This document shows positions 1 to 5,693 of a stretch of DNA of 5,711 bases, piece by piece. Below the pieces are notes generated by a model that worked only from the letters and a program-made list of their open reading frames with translations, did not search any database and was not told the origin of the DNA. The DNA comes from Psychroflexus sp. (GTDB lineage Bacteria > Bacteroidota > Bacteroidia > Flavobacteriales > Flavobacteriaceae), in NCBI GenBank assembly GCA_007116535.1, contig SKIG01000150.1, positions 1 through 5,711 of the forward strand, written 5' to 3'. The position numbers and the translations under genes are program-made. Position 1 is the first letter of the stretch. Each line of letters opens with the position of its first letter.

Positions 1-369
1 CCCTCAAGATTTAGTCGACTAGTCGTTGAAGTAATCAGGAAGTATGTAAATGAAGATTCTGTTTATATCCAAAGTTTTGACAAGCGAATTTTACAACATT
101 TCAAATCATATTATCCTGCTTATAAATTAGGCTACCTAATTGAACATAATAATCTTGATAAAGCTTTGGAAGAACTTGGTTTTCAGCCACATTTTTATGG
201 CATCAAACATTCGTATATAGATCCTAAAACAATTAAACAAGCTCATATAAATGATTGCAAAGTTTTTGCTTGGACTGTTAATGAAGAAAACGATTTTGAA
301 CGTTTAGTAAATTTGAATGTTGATGCGATTGTTACAGATTATCCAAACAAAGCGCTTCGGTACAAATAA
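1..369 (+). CDS. Glycerophosphodiester phosphodiesterase, C-terminal part (5' end outside window)
   Basis: The frame is open from base 1 to the TAA at 367-369, giving 122 residues, so the start lies to the left of the window. GDPD enzymes hydrolyse deacylated phospholipids (glycerophosphodiesters) to glycerol-3-phosphate and an alcohol, in a metal-dependent TIM barrel. Family marks of the barrel's second half are visible: VYIQSFD near residues 22-28, then a segment ending in LGYLIE, and near the C-terminus VFAWTVN followed by VDAIVTDYP. These are the conserved 'SFd', 'aWTVN' and 'D-I-TDyP' strands of the family. The catalytic N-terminal HR and E-D motifs would be upstream and cannot be checked, nor can a signal peptide. 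It is therefore unclear whether the enzyme is cytoplasmic or exported. An internal TTG at 166 could be read as a start but would cut the barrel in half. The family call is firm; substrate preference is unknown. Confidence 0.88.
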   Translation, partial: PSRFSRLVVEVIRKYVNEDSVYIQSFDKRILQHFKSYYPAYKLGYLIEHNNLDKALEELGFQPHFYGIKHSYIDPKTIKQAHINDCKVFAWTVNEENDFERLVNLNVDAIVTDYPNKALRYK

Positions 370-390
370 TAATTAAATCAATTGAATAGC

Positions 391-409
391 CCCCATTTTT
401 AAATTGGGG
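391..409. terminator. Weak stem-loop 22 nt after the GDPD stop
   Basis: CCCC at 391-394 can pair with GGGG at 406-409, continuing with A-T pairs interrupted by one T-T mismatch and leaving almost no loop. It is the first hairpin after the GDPD gene and could help end its transcript, but no T-run follows. It may equally be part of the palindrome cluster that extends to 524. Confidence 0.3.
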
Positions 410-432
410 ATTAAATAATTGGAGAAGAAAAT

Positions 433-491
433 TTAGCTTAAGCCAAATTCCTGAGAAATATAGAGTTTTCGGCTAAAGCCATTTAATTTGG
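433..491. repeat. Cluster of short palindromes in the GDPD-rdgB spacer
   Basis: Three nested symmetric elements lie here: the palindrome GCTTAAGC (436-443), the palindrome GGCT-AA-AGCC (471-480), and a 7-bp inverted pair CCAAATT (443-449) / AATTTGG (485-491) that encloses the second. No reading frame of any length crosses the segment. The dense symmetry directly before the perfect stem at 499-524 suggests a composite non-coding repeat element rather than random spacer. Membership of a repeat family is inferred; one copy cannot prove it. Confidence 0.4.
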
Positions 492-498
492 TGTATGT

Positions 499-524
499 TA
501 GAAACGGGATAAATCCCGTTTCTA
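499..524. repeat. Perfect 11-bp palindrome, REP-like element or terminator
   Basis: TAGAAACGGGA (499-509) is exactly complementary to TCCCGTTTCTA (514-524), with a TAAA loop (510-513). This is the strongest hairpin in the window. A T-rich tract (525-533, broken by AA) follows on the + strand, so it could work as an intrinsic terminator for the GDPD transcript, though it lies 130 nt past that stop. Stems of the form 'AACGGxxTAAAxxCCGTT' resemble the dispersed palindromic repeats common in Bacteroidota intergenic regions, some linked to REP-associated (IS200-like) transposases; that comparison is from memory. No transposase is present in the window. Confidence 0.6.
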
Positions 525-622
525 TTAATTTTTGAATTTTCAATTCGTTGATTTCATCTATTAAGTTAAGTCAGTTTTTCCAAAAACCCCCTTCTTTTCA
601 TGAATTACGTAAACAAATAACC

Positions 623-630
623 TAATTTTG
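623..630 (+). promoter_or_regulatory. Likely -7 promoter box of rdgB
   Basis: TAATTTTG matches the Bacteroidota primary-sigma -7 consensus TAnnTTTG exactly and lies 18 nt before the rdgB ATG, which implies a leader of about 10-14 nt. No clear -33 TTG is found at the usual distance; the closest is TTC at 597-599. The leader TTTTAAAAAATTAAGTAC has no Shine-Dalgarno sequence, as is usual in this phylum. Confidence 0.45.
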
Positions 631-648
631 TTTTAAAAAATTAAGTAC

Positions 649-1236
649 ATGAAAAAGCTAGTTTTTGCGACACATAATCACAATAAATTGAATGAAGTAC
701 AGGAAATGCTTGGGGATGGAAAAAACCTACAAGGATTGTATGACATCGGTTGCAAGGAGGATATTATTGAAGATGGTTTAACTTTAGAAGATAACGCTAA
801 AATAAAGGCAAATTACGTTTTCAACACCTATGGTATTTCTTGTTTTGCGGATGATACAGGCCTTGAAGTAGAAGCCCTGGACGGCGCACCAGGAGTTATT
901 TCTGCTCGTTATGCGGGAGAAGAAAAAAATGCAGAGGCGAATATGAACAAACTATTAGAGAATTTACATGGAGAAACAAATAGAAATGCTCAATTTAGAA
1001 CAGTTATTTACTTAAAAACAGATACTCAAGAATTGTTGTTTGAAGGTATTTGTAAAGGACAAATCATCTCCCAAAAAAAAGGCACAAAAGGTTTTGGATA
1101 CGACCCTATTTTTATTCCCGATGGCTATGACCAAACCTTTGCGGAATTAAGTTCAGAAGAAAAAAATAAAATTTCACATAGAGGATTAGCTTTTCAGAAG
1201 CTAGTAGAATATTTGTCGAAAACTAACAATGATTAG
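649..1236 (+). CDS. rdgB: Non-canonical purine NTP pyrophosphatase, RdgB/HAM1 family
   Basis: A cytoplasmic house-cleaning enzyme that hydrolyses dITP, ITP and XTP to the monophosphate and pyrophosphate, keeping deaminated purines out of DNA and RNA. At 195 residues it has the normal family length and appears complete. Family motifs in order: the N-terminal nucleotide-binding ATHN-x2-K (residues 7-13); the EDGLT-x4-NA-x-KA segment (41-54); the core [24 protein letters not shown] (67-90), which contains the catalytic and metal-binding aspartates 68/69; KGFGYDPIF (147-155), forming the base pocket; and K-x-SHRG-x-A (174-181), which contacts the substrate. The ATG at 649 is supported because the conserved motif begins only six residues later and a -7 promoter box lies just upstream. 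The next gene starts 66 bp away with its own possible promoter, so rdgB may be a single-gene unit or lead the downstream cluster. Confidence 0.97.
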   Translation: MKKLVFATHNHNKLNEVQEMLGDGKNLQGLYDIGCKEDIIEDGLTLEDNAKIKANYVFNTYGISCFADDTGLEVEALDGAPGVISARYAGEEKNAEANMNKLLENLHGETNRNAQFRTVIYLKTDTQELLFEGICKGQIISQKKGTKGFGYDPIFIPDGYDQTFAELSSEEKNKISHRGLAFQKLVEYLSKTNND

Positions 1237-1252
1237 TGATAGAAATCGCTAA
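1233..1252 (+). terminator. Weak stem-loop over the rdgB stop codon
   Basis: TTAGTGAT (1233-1240) can pair with ATCGCTAA (1245-1252), an 8-bp stem with one G-U pair and an AGAA loop. It overlaps the rdgB stop codon. What follows is AAAAAGCCTT rather than a T-run, so it is a poor intrinsic terminator. It could protect the 3' end or be chance. Confidence 0.2.
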
Positions 1253-1290
1253 AAAAGCCTTAATCAGTCTCTTAATTAGTTTAAATCTAT

Positions 1291-1298
1291 TATTTTTG
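1291..1298 (+). promoter_or_regulatory. Possible -7 promoter box next to the small Cys protein
   Basis: TATTTTTG matches TAnnTTTG exactly but ends only 4 nt before the ATG at 1303. If used, transcription would begin at or within a few bases of the start codon, giving a leaderless or nearly leaderless mRNA for the three-gene cluster. No TTG -33 element is seen at the expected distance, and T-rich matches are easy to obtain in such A+T-rich DNA. Confidence 0.35.
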
Positions 1299-1302
1299 CA
1301 GT

Positions 1303-1512
1303 ATGGAATTATTTATAATCAGTATCGTTTTATTGGGACTCGCTTTTGGTGGTATAGCTATCAAGATTTGGGGTAAAAAAGATGGGAAATTTGCAGGAAC
1401 ATGTGCAAGTCAAAGTCCCTTTTTGAATAAAGATGGAGAATCATGCAGTTTCTGCGGGAAACTTCCTGATGAACAAGACTGCAAAAAAGATGAAGTTCAA
1501 AAAGCTTCCTAA
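1303..1512 (+). CDS. Small single-helix membrane protein with four cysteines, possibly NqrM-like
   Basis: This protein has 69 residues. Residues 2-20 form one hydrophobic helix, followed by KIWGKKDGK and a hydrophilic tail. The positive charges after the helix suggest an N-out anchor with the tail in the cytoplasm. Four cysteines sit at 34, 48, 51 and 60 (C-x13-C-x2-C-x8-C), the first in AGTCAS and the pair in CSFC. The layout (N-terminal helix, a GTC/GSC cysteine near residue 33, then a close pair and a last cysteine) resembles NqrM (DUF539), a small protein needed to mature the Na+-translocating NADH:quinone oxidoreductase, probably through iron delivery. That link is inferred from layout, not from a search, and no nqr or apbE gene is in the window. 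The cysteines could instead bind zinc. The ATG at 1303 is the only start that keeps the helix intact. The stop lies 2 nt before the glycosyltransferase start, implying co-translation. Confidence 0.85.
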   Translation: MELFIISIVLLGLAFGGIAIKIWGKKDGKFAGTCASQSPFLNKDGESCSFCGKLPDEQDCKKDEVQKAS

Positions 1513-1514
1513 GT

Positions 1515-2624
1515 ATGGAAGCTAATTGGCTATGTATACAAGCAGGTATATCTTTGGTATACCTGCTTTATTTTTTTGGTATTACCCGACTGAAAAACTC
1601 TTTGTCCTCAACTCCTACTTTGTCAGAATTTAAGCCATTTGTAAGCGTTTTGATAGCTGCTAAAAACGAACGTCTTCAGCTAGAGAAAAATTTAACCTTC
1701 TTTCTTTCGCAAAATTATTTTCTTAATGGAAATATCAATTTTGAAGTTATTGTAATCAATGATCATTCTACGGATGATACTAAACTGTTTATTGAAAATC
1801 TTCAACAAAAACACAAGCATTTAAAATTTATTGATTTCAAGGAAAATTCAACATCATCAAAAAAGAAAGCGCTTACCAAAGGTATAGAAGCTGCATTAGG
1901 AGAATACTTACTTTTTTCGGATGCAGATTGCAAACCTGTGAGCGATAAATGGATAAAGTACATGATTTCACATTTAAAAGAGAAATCAATTGTTCTTGGT
2001 TATGGGGGATTCTATGAAAATGAAAGCTGGATAAATAAAGTACATGCGTACGAAACTTTACTCACTGCTTTTCAGTATGGAAGCTTTGCTATGAACCTTT
2101 CTCCTTATATGGGAGTTGGGAGAAATATGAGCTATAAAAAAAGTGTATTTATTGAAAATAAAGGATTTAAAGCACATGAACACATTGCCTCTGGCGATGA
2201 TGACTTATTTATTCAAGCAAATGCTTCAAAAGAAAATACAAGCCTGTGCTTTTCTAAAGCGACCTTTACTATTTCTGAAGCTCCAAATACTTGGAAAGAT
2301 TGGTGGAAACAAAAGACAAGACACTTGACCACCGCTTATCATTACAAACCTATTCATCAATATTTGTTGTCAGGAATCGCTCTTTTACGTTTACTTTTTT
2401 GGGGAGTAAGTTTGCTAGTATTGACTATATTTTTTCATTGGTTGCACCTATTCTCATTTTTAATTCTTTGGTTTTTAATCATTCAACTAATGAAAAAACC
2501 AACGAAACACTTTCAGCAACAACGACTTCAATTTTTATTACCAATTTTAGATTTAAATCTCCTTTTGTTTCATCTAATCTTATTATTTTCAAGCCGTAAA
2601 ACGAAGACTACTTCATGGAAGTAA
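1515..2624 (+). CDS. Membrane-bound family 2 glycosyltransferase
   Basis: A processive-type GT2 enzyme of 369 residues, likely transferring a sugar from a nucleotide-sugar to a lipid or polysaccharide acceptor at the inner membrane. A hydrophobic helix (about 5-22) precedes the cytoplasmic GT-A domain. The domain shows VSVLIAAKNE (43-52), the nucleotide-binding INDHSTDDT (81-89), the metal-binding D-x-D in FSDADC (134-139), GVGRNMSYKK (200-209), the general-base region SGDDDLF (226-232), and Q-x2-RH (266-270), in the place of the Q/R-x2-RW motif of cellulose synthase-like enzymes. Three hydrophobic segments close the protein (about 286-308, 310-327, 338-358). The ATG lies 2 nt after the previous stop, and the 3' end overlaps the sigma-factor gene by 10 nt. 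The substrate cannot be told from sequence. The H instead of W in the last motif is worth noting. Envelope polysaccharide, glycolipid or carotenoid glycosylation are all possible. Confidence 0.93.
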   Translation: MEANWLCIQAGISLVYLLYFFGITRLKNSLSSTPTLSEFKPFVSVLIAAKNERLQLEKNLTFFLSQNYFLNGNINFEVIVINDHSTDDTKLFIENLQQKHKHLKFIDFKENSTSSKKKALTKGIEAALGEYLLFSDADCKPVSDKWIKYMISHLKEKSIVLGYGGFYENESWINKVHAYETLLTAFQYGSFAMNLSPYMGVGRNMSYKKSVFIENKGFKAHEHIASGDDDLFIQANASKENTSLCFSKATFTISEAPNTWKDWWKQKTRHLTTAYHYKPIHQYLLSGIALLRLLFWGVSLLVLTIFFHWLHLFSFLILWFLIIQLMKKPTKHFQQQRLQFLLPILDLNLLLFHLILLFSSRKTKTTSWK

Positions 2625-3169
2625 ACCCAAAAGTAAAAGAACACATTCAACTCGCTAAAGCAGGCAAAACTTCAGGTTTTAATTACTTGATCAACTCGCA
2701 TTGGGATTTTGTGTATCAATTTATGTTTAAACGATGTAATAATGATGCTTATTTGACAGAAGAGATTGTCATTCAATCCTTTGCAAAAGCTTTTGATAAA
2801 ATAGATCAGTTTGATGAAAGCTATGAATTTTCTACATGGATAGTACAAATTGCTAAGAATAAGCATATTGATTATATGCGAAAAAAAGAGCTCCCAACAA
2901 CTCAAATTGAAAGAGAAACAAAATCAAAAATCATCGGAAATCAGCCTTCTATTGAAGATTCCTTAATTGAAGAGCAAAAGACCAAAGACTTGCAGCAACA
3001 TATTCAAAATCTACCACTTCAATACAGAGAAATTATCGAATTAAGGTACTTGGAAGAACTAAGTTTTCAAGCGATATCCGAAAAGTTAGATTTGCCAATC
3101 AACACATTAAAAGTTCGTGCTTTACGTGCTAAGAAGCAGTTGTTTAACACGATGACTTCTGAAAAATAA
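2615..3169 (+). CDS. RNA polymerase sigma factor, ECF (sigma-70 family)
   Basis: At 184 residues this is typical for an ECF sigma factor with only regions 2 and 4. Region 2 spans about residues 26-92: the core-binding EEIVIQSFAKAFDKIDQFD (49-67) and the -10-recognising FSTWIVQIAKNKHIDYMRKK (72-91). After a charged linker, region 4 (about 125-178) has LPLQYREIIELRYLEELS (133-150) and the helix-turn-helix FQAISEKLDLPINTLKVRAL (151-170), which contacts -35. The ATG at 2615 overlaps the glycosyltransferase 3' end by 10 nt, a normal coupling arrangement. No anti-sigma gene follows: the next gene is convergent after 67 bp. Control may therefore lie elsewhere, or operate through transcription and translation with the upstream genes. 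The regulon is unknown; co-transcription with a membrane glycosyltransferase hints at envelope functions. Confidence 0.95.
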   Translation: MEVNPKVKEHIQLAKAGKTSGFNYLINSHWDFVYQFMFKRCNNDAYLTEEIVIQSFAKAFDKIDQFDESYEFSTWIVQIAKNKHIDYMRKKELPTTQIERETKSKIIGNQPSIEDSLIEEQKTKDLQQHIQNLPLQYREIIELRYLEELSFQAISEKLDLPINTLKVRALRAKKQLFNTMTSEK

Positions 3170-3210
3170 TACTTTTACAATAATATGAAATACAAGTTGT
3201 TACAATAACT

Positions 3211-3234
3211 TACTTAAACTTTAAGTTTAAAGTA
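3211..3234. terminator. A+T-rich stem-loop between convergent genes
   Basis: TTAAACT (3214-3220) pairs with AGTTTAA (3224-3230) around a 3-nt loop. Adding TAC (3211-3213) and GTA (3232-3234) past one bulged A extends the stem to about 10 bp. It begins 3 nt beyond the ATPase stop (TAA, complement of 3237-3239) and 42 nt beyond the sigma stop, so it could end both transcripts. The stem is almost all A-T and has no long T-run, so it would be weak. A second small hairpin (3194-3211) and a 9-bp direct repeat TTACAATAA (3175-3183, 3200-3208) share this 67-bp spacer. Confidence 0.35.
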
Positions 3235-3236
3235 AT

Positions 3237-5603
3237 TTATAAATCTTTACTTACCCAACGAGAAGCAAAACTTGTATATGCTACTATTGTAACTGAGCTT
3301 AACGGCATTAATATGGCTGCAATTACAGGCATTAATTGTCCTGTTACCGCGAAGTATAAACCAATAACATTGTAGAAAAATGAAAACAGAAAAGCCCATC
3401 TAATAATTTTCACTCCTTTTTGAGCTACACTTGCAAATTGGTCTAGTTTAGGCAAAACCTTTGCATCCATAATGGCATCACAAGCAGGTGTAAATACATT
3501 AATATTTTCAGCAATTGCAATACCTATGTCACTTTGCGCTAATGCTCCAGCATCATTAAGTCCATCACCAACCATCACAACTTTGTCTCCTGCAATTTGC
3601 AAAGCCTCAATTTTTTCTAACTTATCGGCAGGTTTTTGTTTAAAAAACATCGACGTTCCAATTGGTAAATGTGTTTCTAGCTGTTGCCTCTCCCCTTCAT
3701 TATCTCCCGAAAGAACCAATAATTGATATTGCTTCTTTAATTGGTGAAGCATTTTCCAAATACCTTCCCGATAGGTTGAGTTGAAAACAAATTTACCCTT
3801 ATAAACATCATTTTTTGAGACATGTACAGCGGTTTCTTCGCTAGCTTTTTCAGTAGCATTGACAAACGTAGCTGAACCTATTTTTAAGCGTTGGTCTTGT
3901 GTTGAAGCTTCGATTCCTTTCCCTACATGCTCTTCAAAATCTTCAAGTGGCAGAATATTCTCTGATTGTAAAAAATCGTATAATTTTCTACTCAGTGGAT
4001 GATTAGAGTTTCGTAAACTTGTCTTTAAAACCCCTGCTTCATCTTCGGTTAATTCTATTCCTTCATAAGATATTAAAGCATCTTTTGTGGTAGTAAGTGT
4101 TCCTGTTTTGTCGAATACAAAGGTACTTACATCAGCTAGTTTTTCTAATATTGCAGCATCTTTTAAATAAAAACCTTTTTGTCCAAAAATACGAAGTAAG
4201 TTACCCATGGTAAAAGGAGTTGCAAGTGCAATAGCACATGGGCAAGCGATAATTAACACTGCAGTTAATACATTAAGCGCCAAGCTTGAATCTACAATTA
4301 ACCAATAAGATGTTGCTACAAAAGCAATGCTTAAAACGGCAAAAGTAAAATGTTTACTAATGCGATTGATTAAGGTTTGAAATTGCTCTTCTTTTTTCTT
4401 ACTAAAAGCTTCTTTACTCCATAATTGTGTTAAGTAGCTTTGCTCTACTGACTTTTCGACTATAAGCTCGATAATACCACCGTTTTGTTTACCACCGGCA
4501 TAGACTTTTTGACCCATTGATTTTTCAATCAAGCGCGACTCTCCTGTAACAAAACTATAATCTAAATTAGCACTCCCTTCTACTAGAATTCCATCTACAG
4601 GAATTAGTTCGCCACTTCTTATCAAAACTCTATCACCTTTGTTTACTTTATAAATCGGAAGGTTATTTTCCTTTCCATCATCTTGAATAACAGTTACTCC
4701 GATAGGGAAATAAGACTTGTAATCACGTTCAAATGAAAGAAAATTATAAGTTTTCTGTTGAACGAATTTACCTAACAACAAGAAAAAAACTAATCCTGTT
4801 AGACTATCAAAAAAACCGGTACCTAAATCGAAAATTATTTCAACTGAACTCCTTACAAAAAGAACAAAAATACCCAAAGCAATAGGTATATCAATATTTA
4901 AGAGTTTTGTCTTAAGTCCTTTATAGGCAGAAATAAAGTAGTCCTGACCCGAATAAAAAACAACAGGAATCGAAAAGGCAAACATTAACCACCTAAAAAT
5001 TGGCTTGTACTGATCTAACCAATATTCCGAGACTTCAAAGTATTCAGGAAAAGAGAGAAACATTACATTTCCAAAAGCAAATCCTGCGATTCCAATTTTA
5101 TAAATTAAGCTTCTGTCAACTTCTTTTTCTTTTTTTGAAAAGTCTTCTAAACTAATGTAAGGTTCGTAACCAATGGATGCTAAAAGAGTGACTAATTCTT
5201 TTAGATTAGTTTTTTGTTTAGAAAAGGTAATACGAACTGTTTTCTCAGGAAAATTGACATCTGAATGGACAATTGCTTTATTTAATTTTTGAAGGTTCTC
5301 AAGTATCCAAATGCATGAAGAACAATGAATATGCGGAATATAAAAATTAACTATTGTTGTACTATCATCTGTAAAGTCAATAAGTTTTTCAACAATTTCT
5401 TCATTTTCTAGATAATCGAAACGTCCTTCTAAATCAGGAGGTGTTGCGCCTGGAGAAGACTGCATATCGTAGTAGCAAGTTAAATTGTTTTCTTCAAAAA
5501 TTTGATAAACAGTTTTGCACCCACTACAACAAAAGTTCTTTTCTTCAACTTTAATGTCTAAAGTTTTACATTCATCTCCACAATGATAACAGTTTGTCTT
5601 CAT
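3237..5603 (-). CDS. ccoI: Copper-translocating P1B-type ATPase, CcoI/FixI class
   Basis: An inner-membrane ATP-driven pump of 788 residues, complete. CcoI/FixI members export Cu(I) from the cytoplasm for insertion into cbb3-type cytochrome c oxidase. Domains in order: an N-terminal Cys-rich module (C5, C8, C12, C25, C26, C29) typical of CcoI and unlike CopA; a heavy-metal-associated domain with HCSSC (residues 93-97); about eight membrane helices (near 168-188, 201-220, 236-256, 263-283, 418-438, 442-466, 736-756, 757-776); the actuator TGES (353-356); the transport motif CPC (454-456); the phosphorylated D498 in DKTGT; HP (535-536) in the nucleotide domain; SGDN (632-635); and GDGLND (679-684). 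YN (744-745) and M-x2-SS (766-770) are the other Cu(I)-site residues of P1B-1 pumps. It faces the sigma gene and has no ccoS downstream. The ATG follows a promoter region with an FNR-like site. The pump class is certain; the oxidase link rests on the N-terminal module. Confidence 0.95.
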   Translation of the reverse strand: MKTNCYHCGDECKTLDIKVEEKNFCCSGCKTVYQIFEENNLTCYYDMQSSPGATPPDLEGRFDYLENEEIVEKLIDFTDDSTTIVNFYIPHIHCSSCIWILENLQKLNKAIVHSDVNFPEKTVRITFSKQKTNLKELVTLLASIGYEPYISLEDFSKKEKEVDRSLIYKIGIAGFAFGNVMFLSFPEYFEVSEYWLDQYKPIFRWLMFAFSIPVVFYSGQDYFISAYKGLKTKLLNIDIPIALGIFVLFVRSSVEIIFDLGTGFFDSLTGLVFFLLLGKFVQQKTYNFLSFERDYKSYFPIGVTVIQDDGKENNLPIYKVNKGDRVLIRSGELIPVDGILVEGSANLDYSFVTGESRLIEKSMGQKVYAGGKQNGGIIELIVEKSVEQSYLTQLWSKEAFSKKKEEQFQTLINRISKHFTFAVLSIAFVATSYWLIVDSSLALNVLTAVLIIACPCAIALATPFTMGNLLRIFGQKGFYLKDAAILEKLADVSTFVFDKTGTLTTTKDALISYEGIELTEDEAGVLKTSLRNSNHPLSRKLYDFLQSENILPLEDFEEHVGKGIEASTQDQRLKIGSATFVNATEKASEETAVHVSKNDVYKGKFVFNSTYREGIWKMLHQLKKQYQLLVLSGDNEGERQQLETHLPIGTSMFFKQKPADKLEKIEALQIAGDKVVMVGDGLNDAGALAQSDIGIAIAENINVFTPACDAIMDAKVLPKLDQFASVAQKGVKIIRWAFLFSFFYNVIGLYFAVTGQLMPVIAAILMPLSSVTIVAYTSFASRWVSKDL

Positions 5604-5608
5604 TTATA

Positions 5609-5630
5609 CTTTGCAATTAGTGATGCAAAG
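5609..5630. promoter_or_regulatory. Inverted repeat in the ccoI leader and -7 region
   Basis: CTTTGCA (5609-5615) and TGCAAAG (5624-5630) form a perfect 7-bp inverted repeat with an 8-nt spacer. It lies 5-26 nt before the ccoI ATG and overlaps the inferred -7 box and transcription start. It could be an operator for a dimeric repressor, or a hairpin near the ribosome entry site if fully transcribed. No regulator can be named. Confidence 0.4.
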
Positions 5631-5633
5631 ATG
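5626..5633 (-). promoter_or_regulatory. Likely -7 promoter box of ccoI
   Basis: Read on the - strand, CATCTTTG matches the Bacteroidota consensus TAnnTTTG at all fixed positions but the first. It sits 22 nt before the ccoI start and implies transcription from near 5619-5622. No TTG lies at the normal -33 distance; the nearest, in GTTTGTC, is 26 nt away. This suggests a promoter that needs an activator. Confidence 0.45.
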
Positions 5634-5656
5634 TTGTAATTGAAAAGTTTATAAAA

Positions 5657-5668
5657 TGACAAACATCA
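5657..5668. promoter_or_regulatory. CRP/FNR-type operator upstream of ccoI
   Basis: TGACAAACATCA has the TGA-N6-TCA symmetric core shared by binding sites of the CRP/FNR family. Its centre (5662.5) is about 41-43 bp upstream of the inferred ccoI start, the class II activator position where such a regulator touches RNA polymerase and replaces a -33 box. FNR-like control of cbb3 oxidase assembly genes is well known in other bacteria. The outer bases do not fully match the TTGAT-N4-ATCAA FNR consensus, so the exact protein is uncertain. The site could also serve a divergent gene beyond 5711. Confidence 0.45.
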
Positions 5669-5676
5669 GCTAAGAA

Positions 5677-5693
5677 ACAATTCAATACATTGT
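5677..5693. repeat. Short inverted repeat ACAAT-N7-ATTGT
   Basis: A 5-bp inverted repeat at the right end of the window, 9 bp beyond the FNR-like site and upstream of whatever lies to the right. It could be a second operator half-pair or chance in A+T-rich DNA. Confidence 0.2.

Larger units (their letters stand above)
370..648. other. Intergenic region between GDPD and rdgB
   Basis: This 279-bp spacer has no supportable gene on either strand. The left half (391-524) is taken up by the palindromes listed separately. The right half (525-622) is A+T-rich with short C-runs (586-591) and a weak GAATT/AATTC inverted pair near 534-546, to which I assign no function. The last 26 bp hold the likely rdgB promoter and leader. 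Confidence 0.6.

Noticed and set aside
166..369. A separate short gene starting at TTG 166
   Set aside because: The same frame is open back to base 1 and reads a GDPD sequence throughout, so 166 is internal to a longer gene.
2143..2599. Two overlapping + strand frames (2143-2328, 2291-2599) inside the glycosyltransferase
   Set aside because: Both are out of frame with a gene whose motifs and membrane segments continue unbroken to 2624; no sign of a frameshift or second gene.
2672..2905. Open frame of 77 codons on the - strand
   Set aside because: It lies wholly inside the sigma-factor gene, which has clear region 2 motifs on the + strand; the - strand product has no recognisable motif.
3175..3208. 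9-bp direct repeat TTACAATAA (3175-3183 and 3200-3208) as a target-site duplication
   Set aside because: Only 16 bp separate the copies, there is no element between them, and the spacer is so A+T-rich that such a match is easily chance.
3472..3726. Open frame of 84 codons on the + strand inside the ATPase
   Set aside because: It is antisense to the GDGLND and SGDN region of ccoI, and its low-complexity S/P/L-rich product is typical of a shadow frame.
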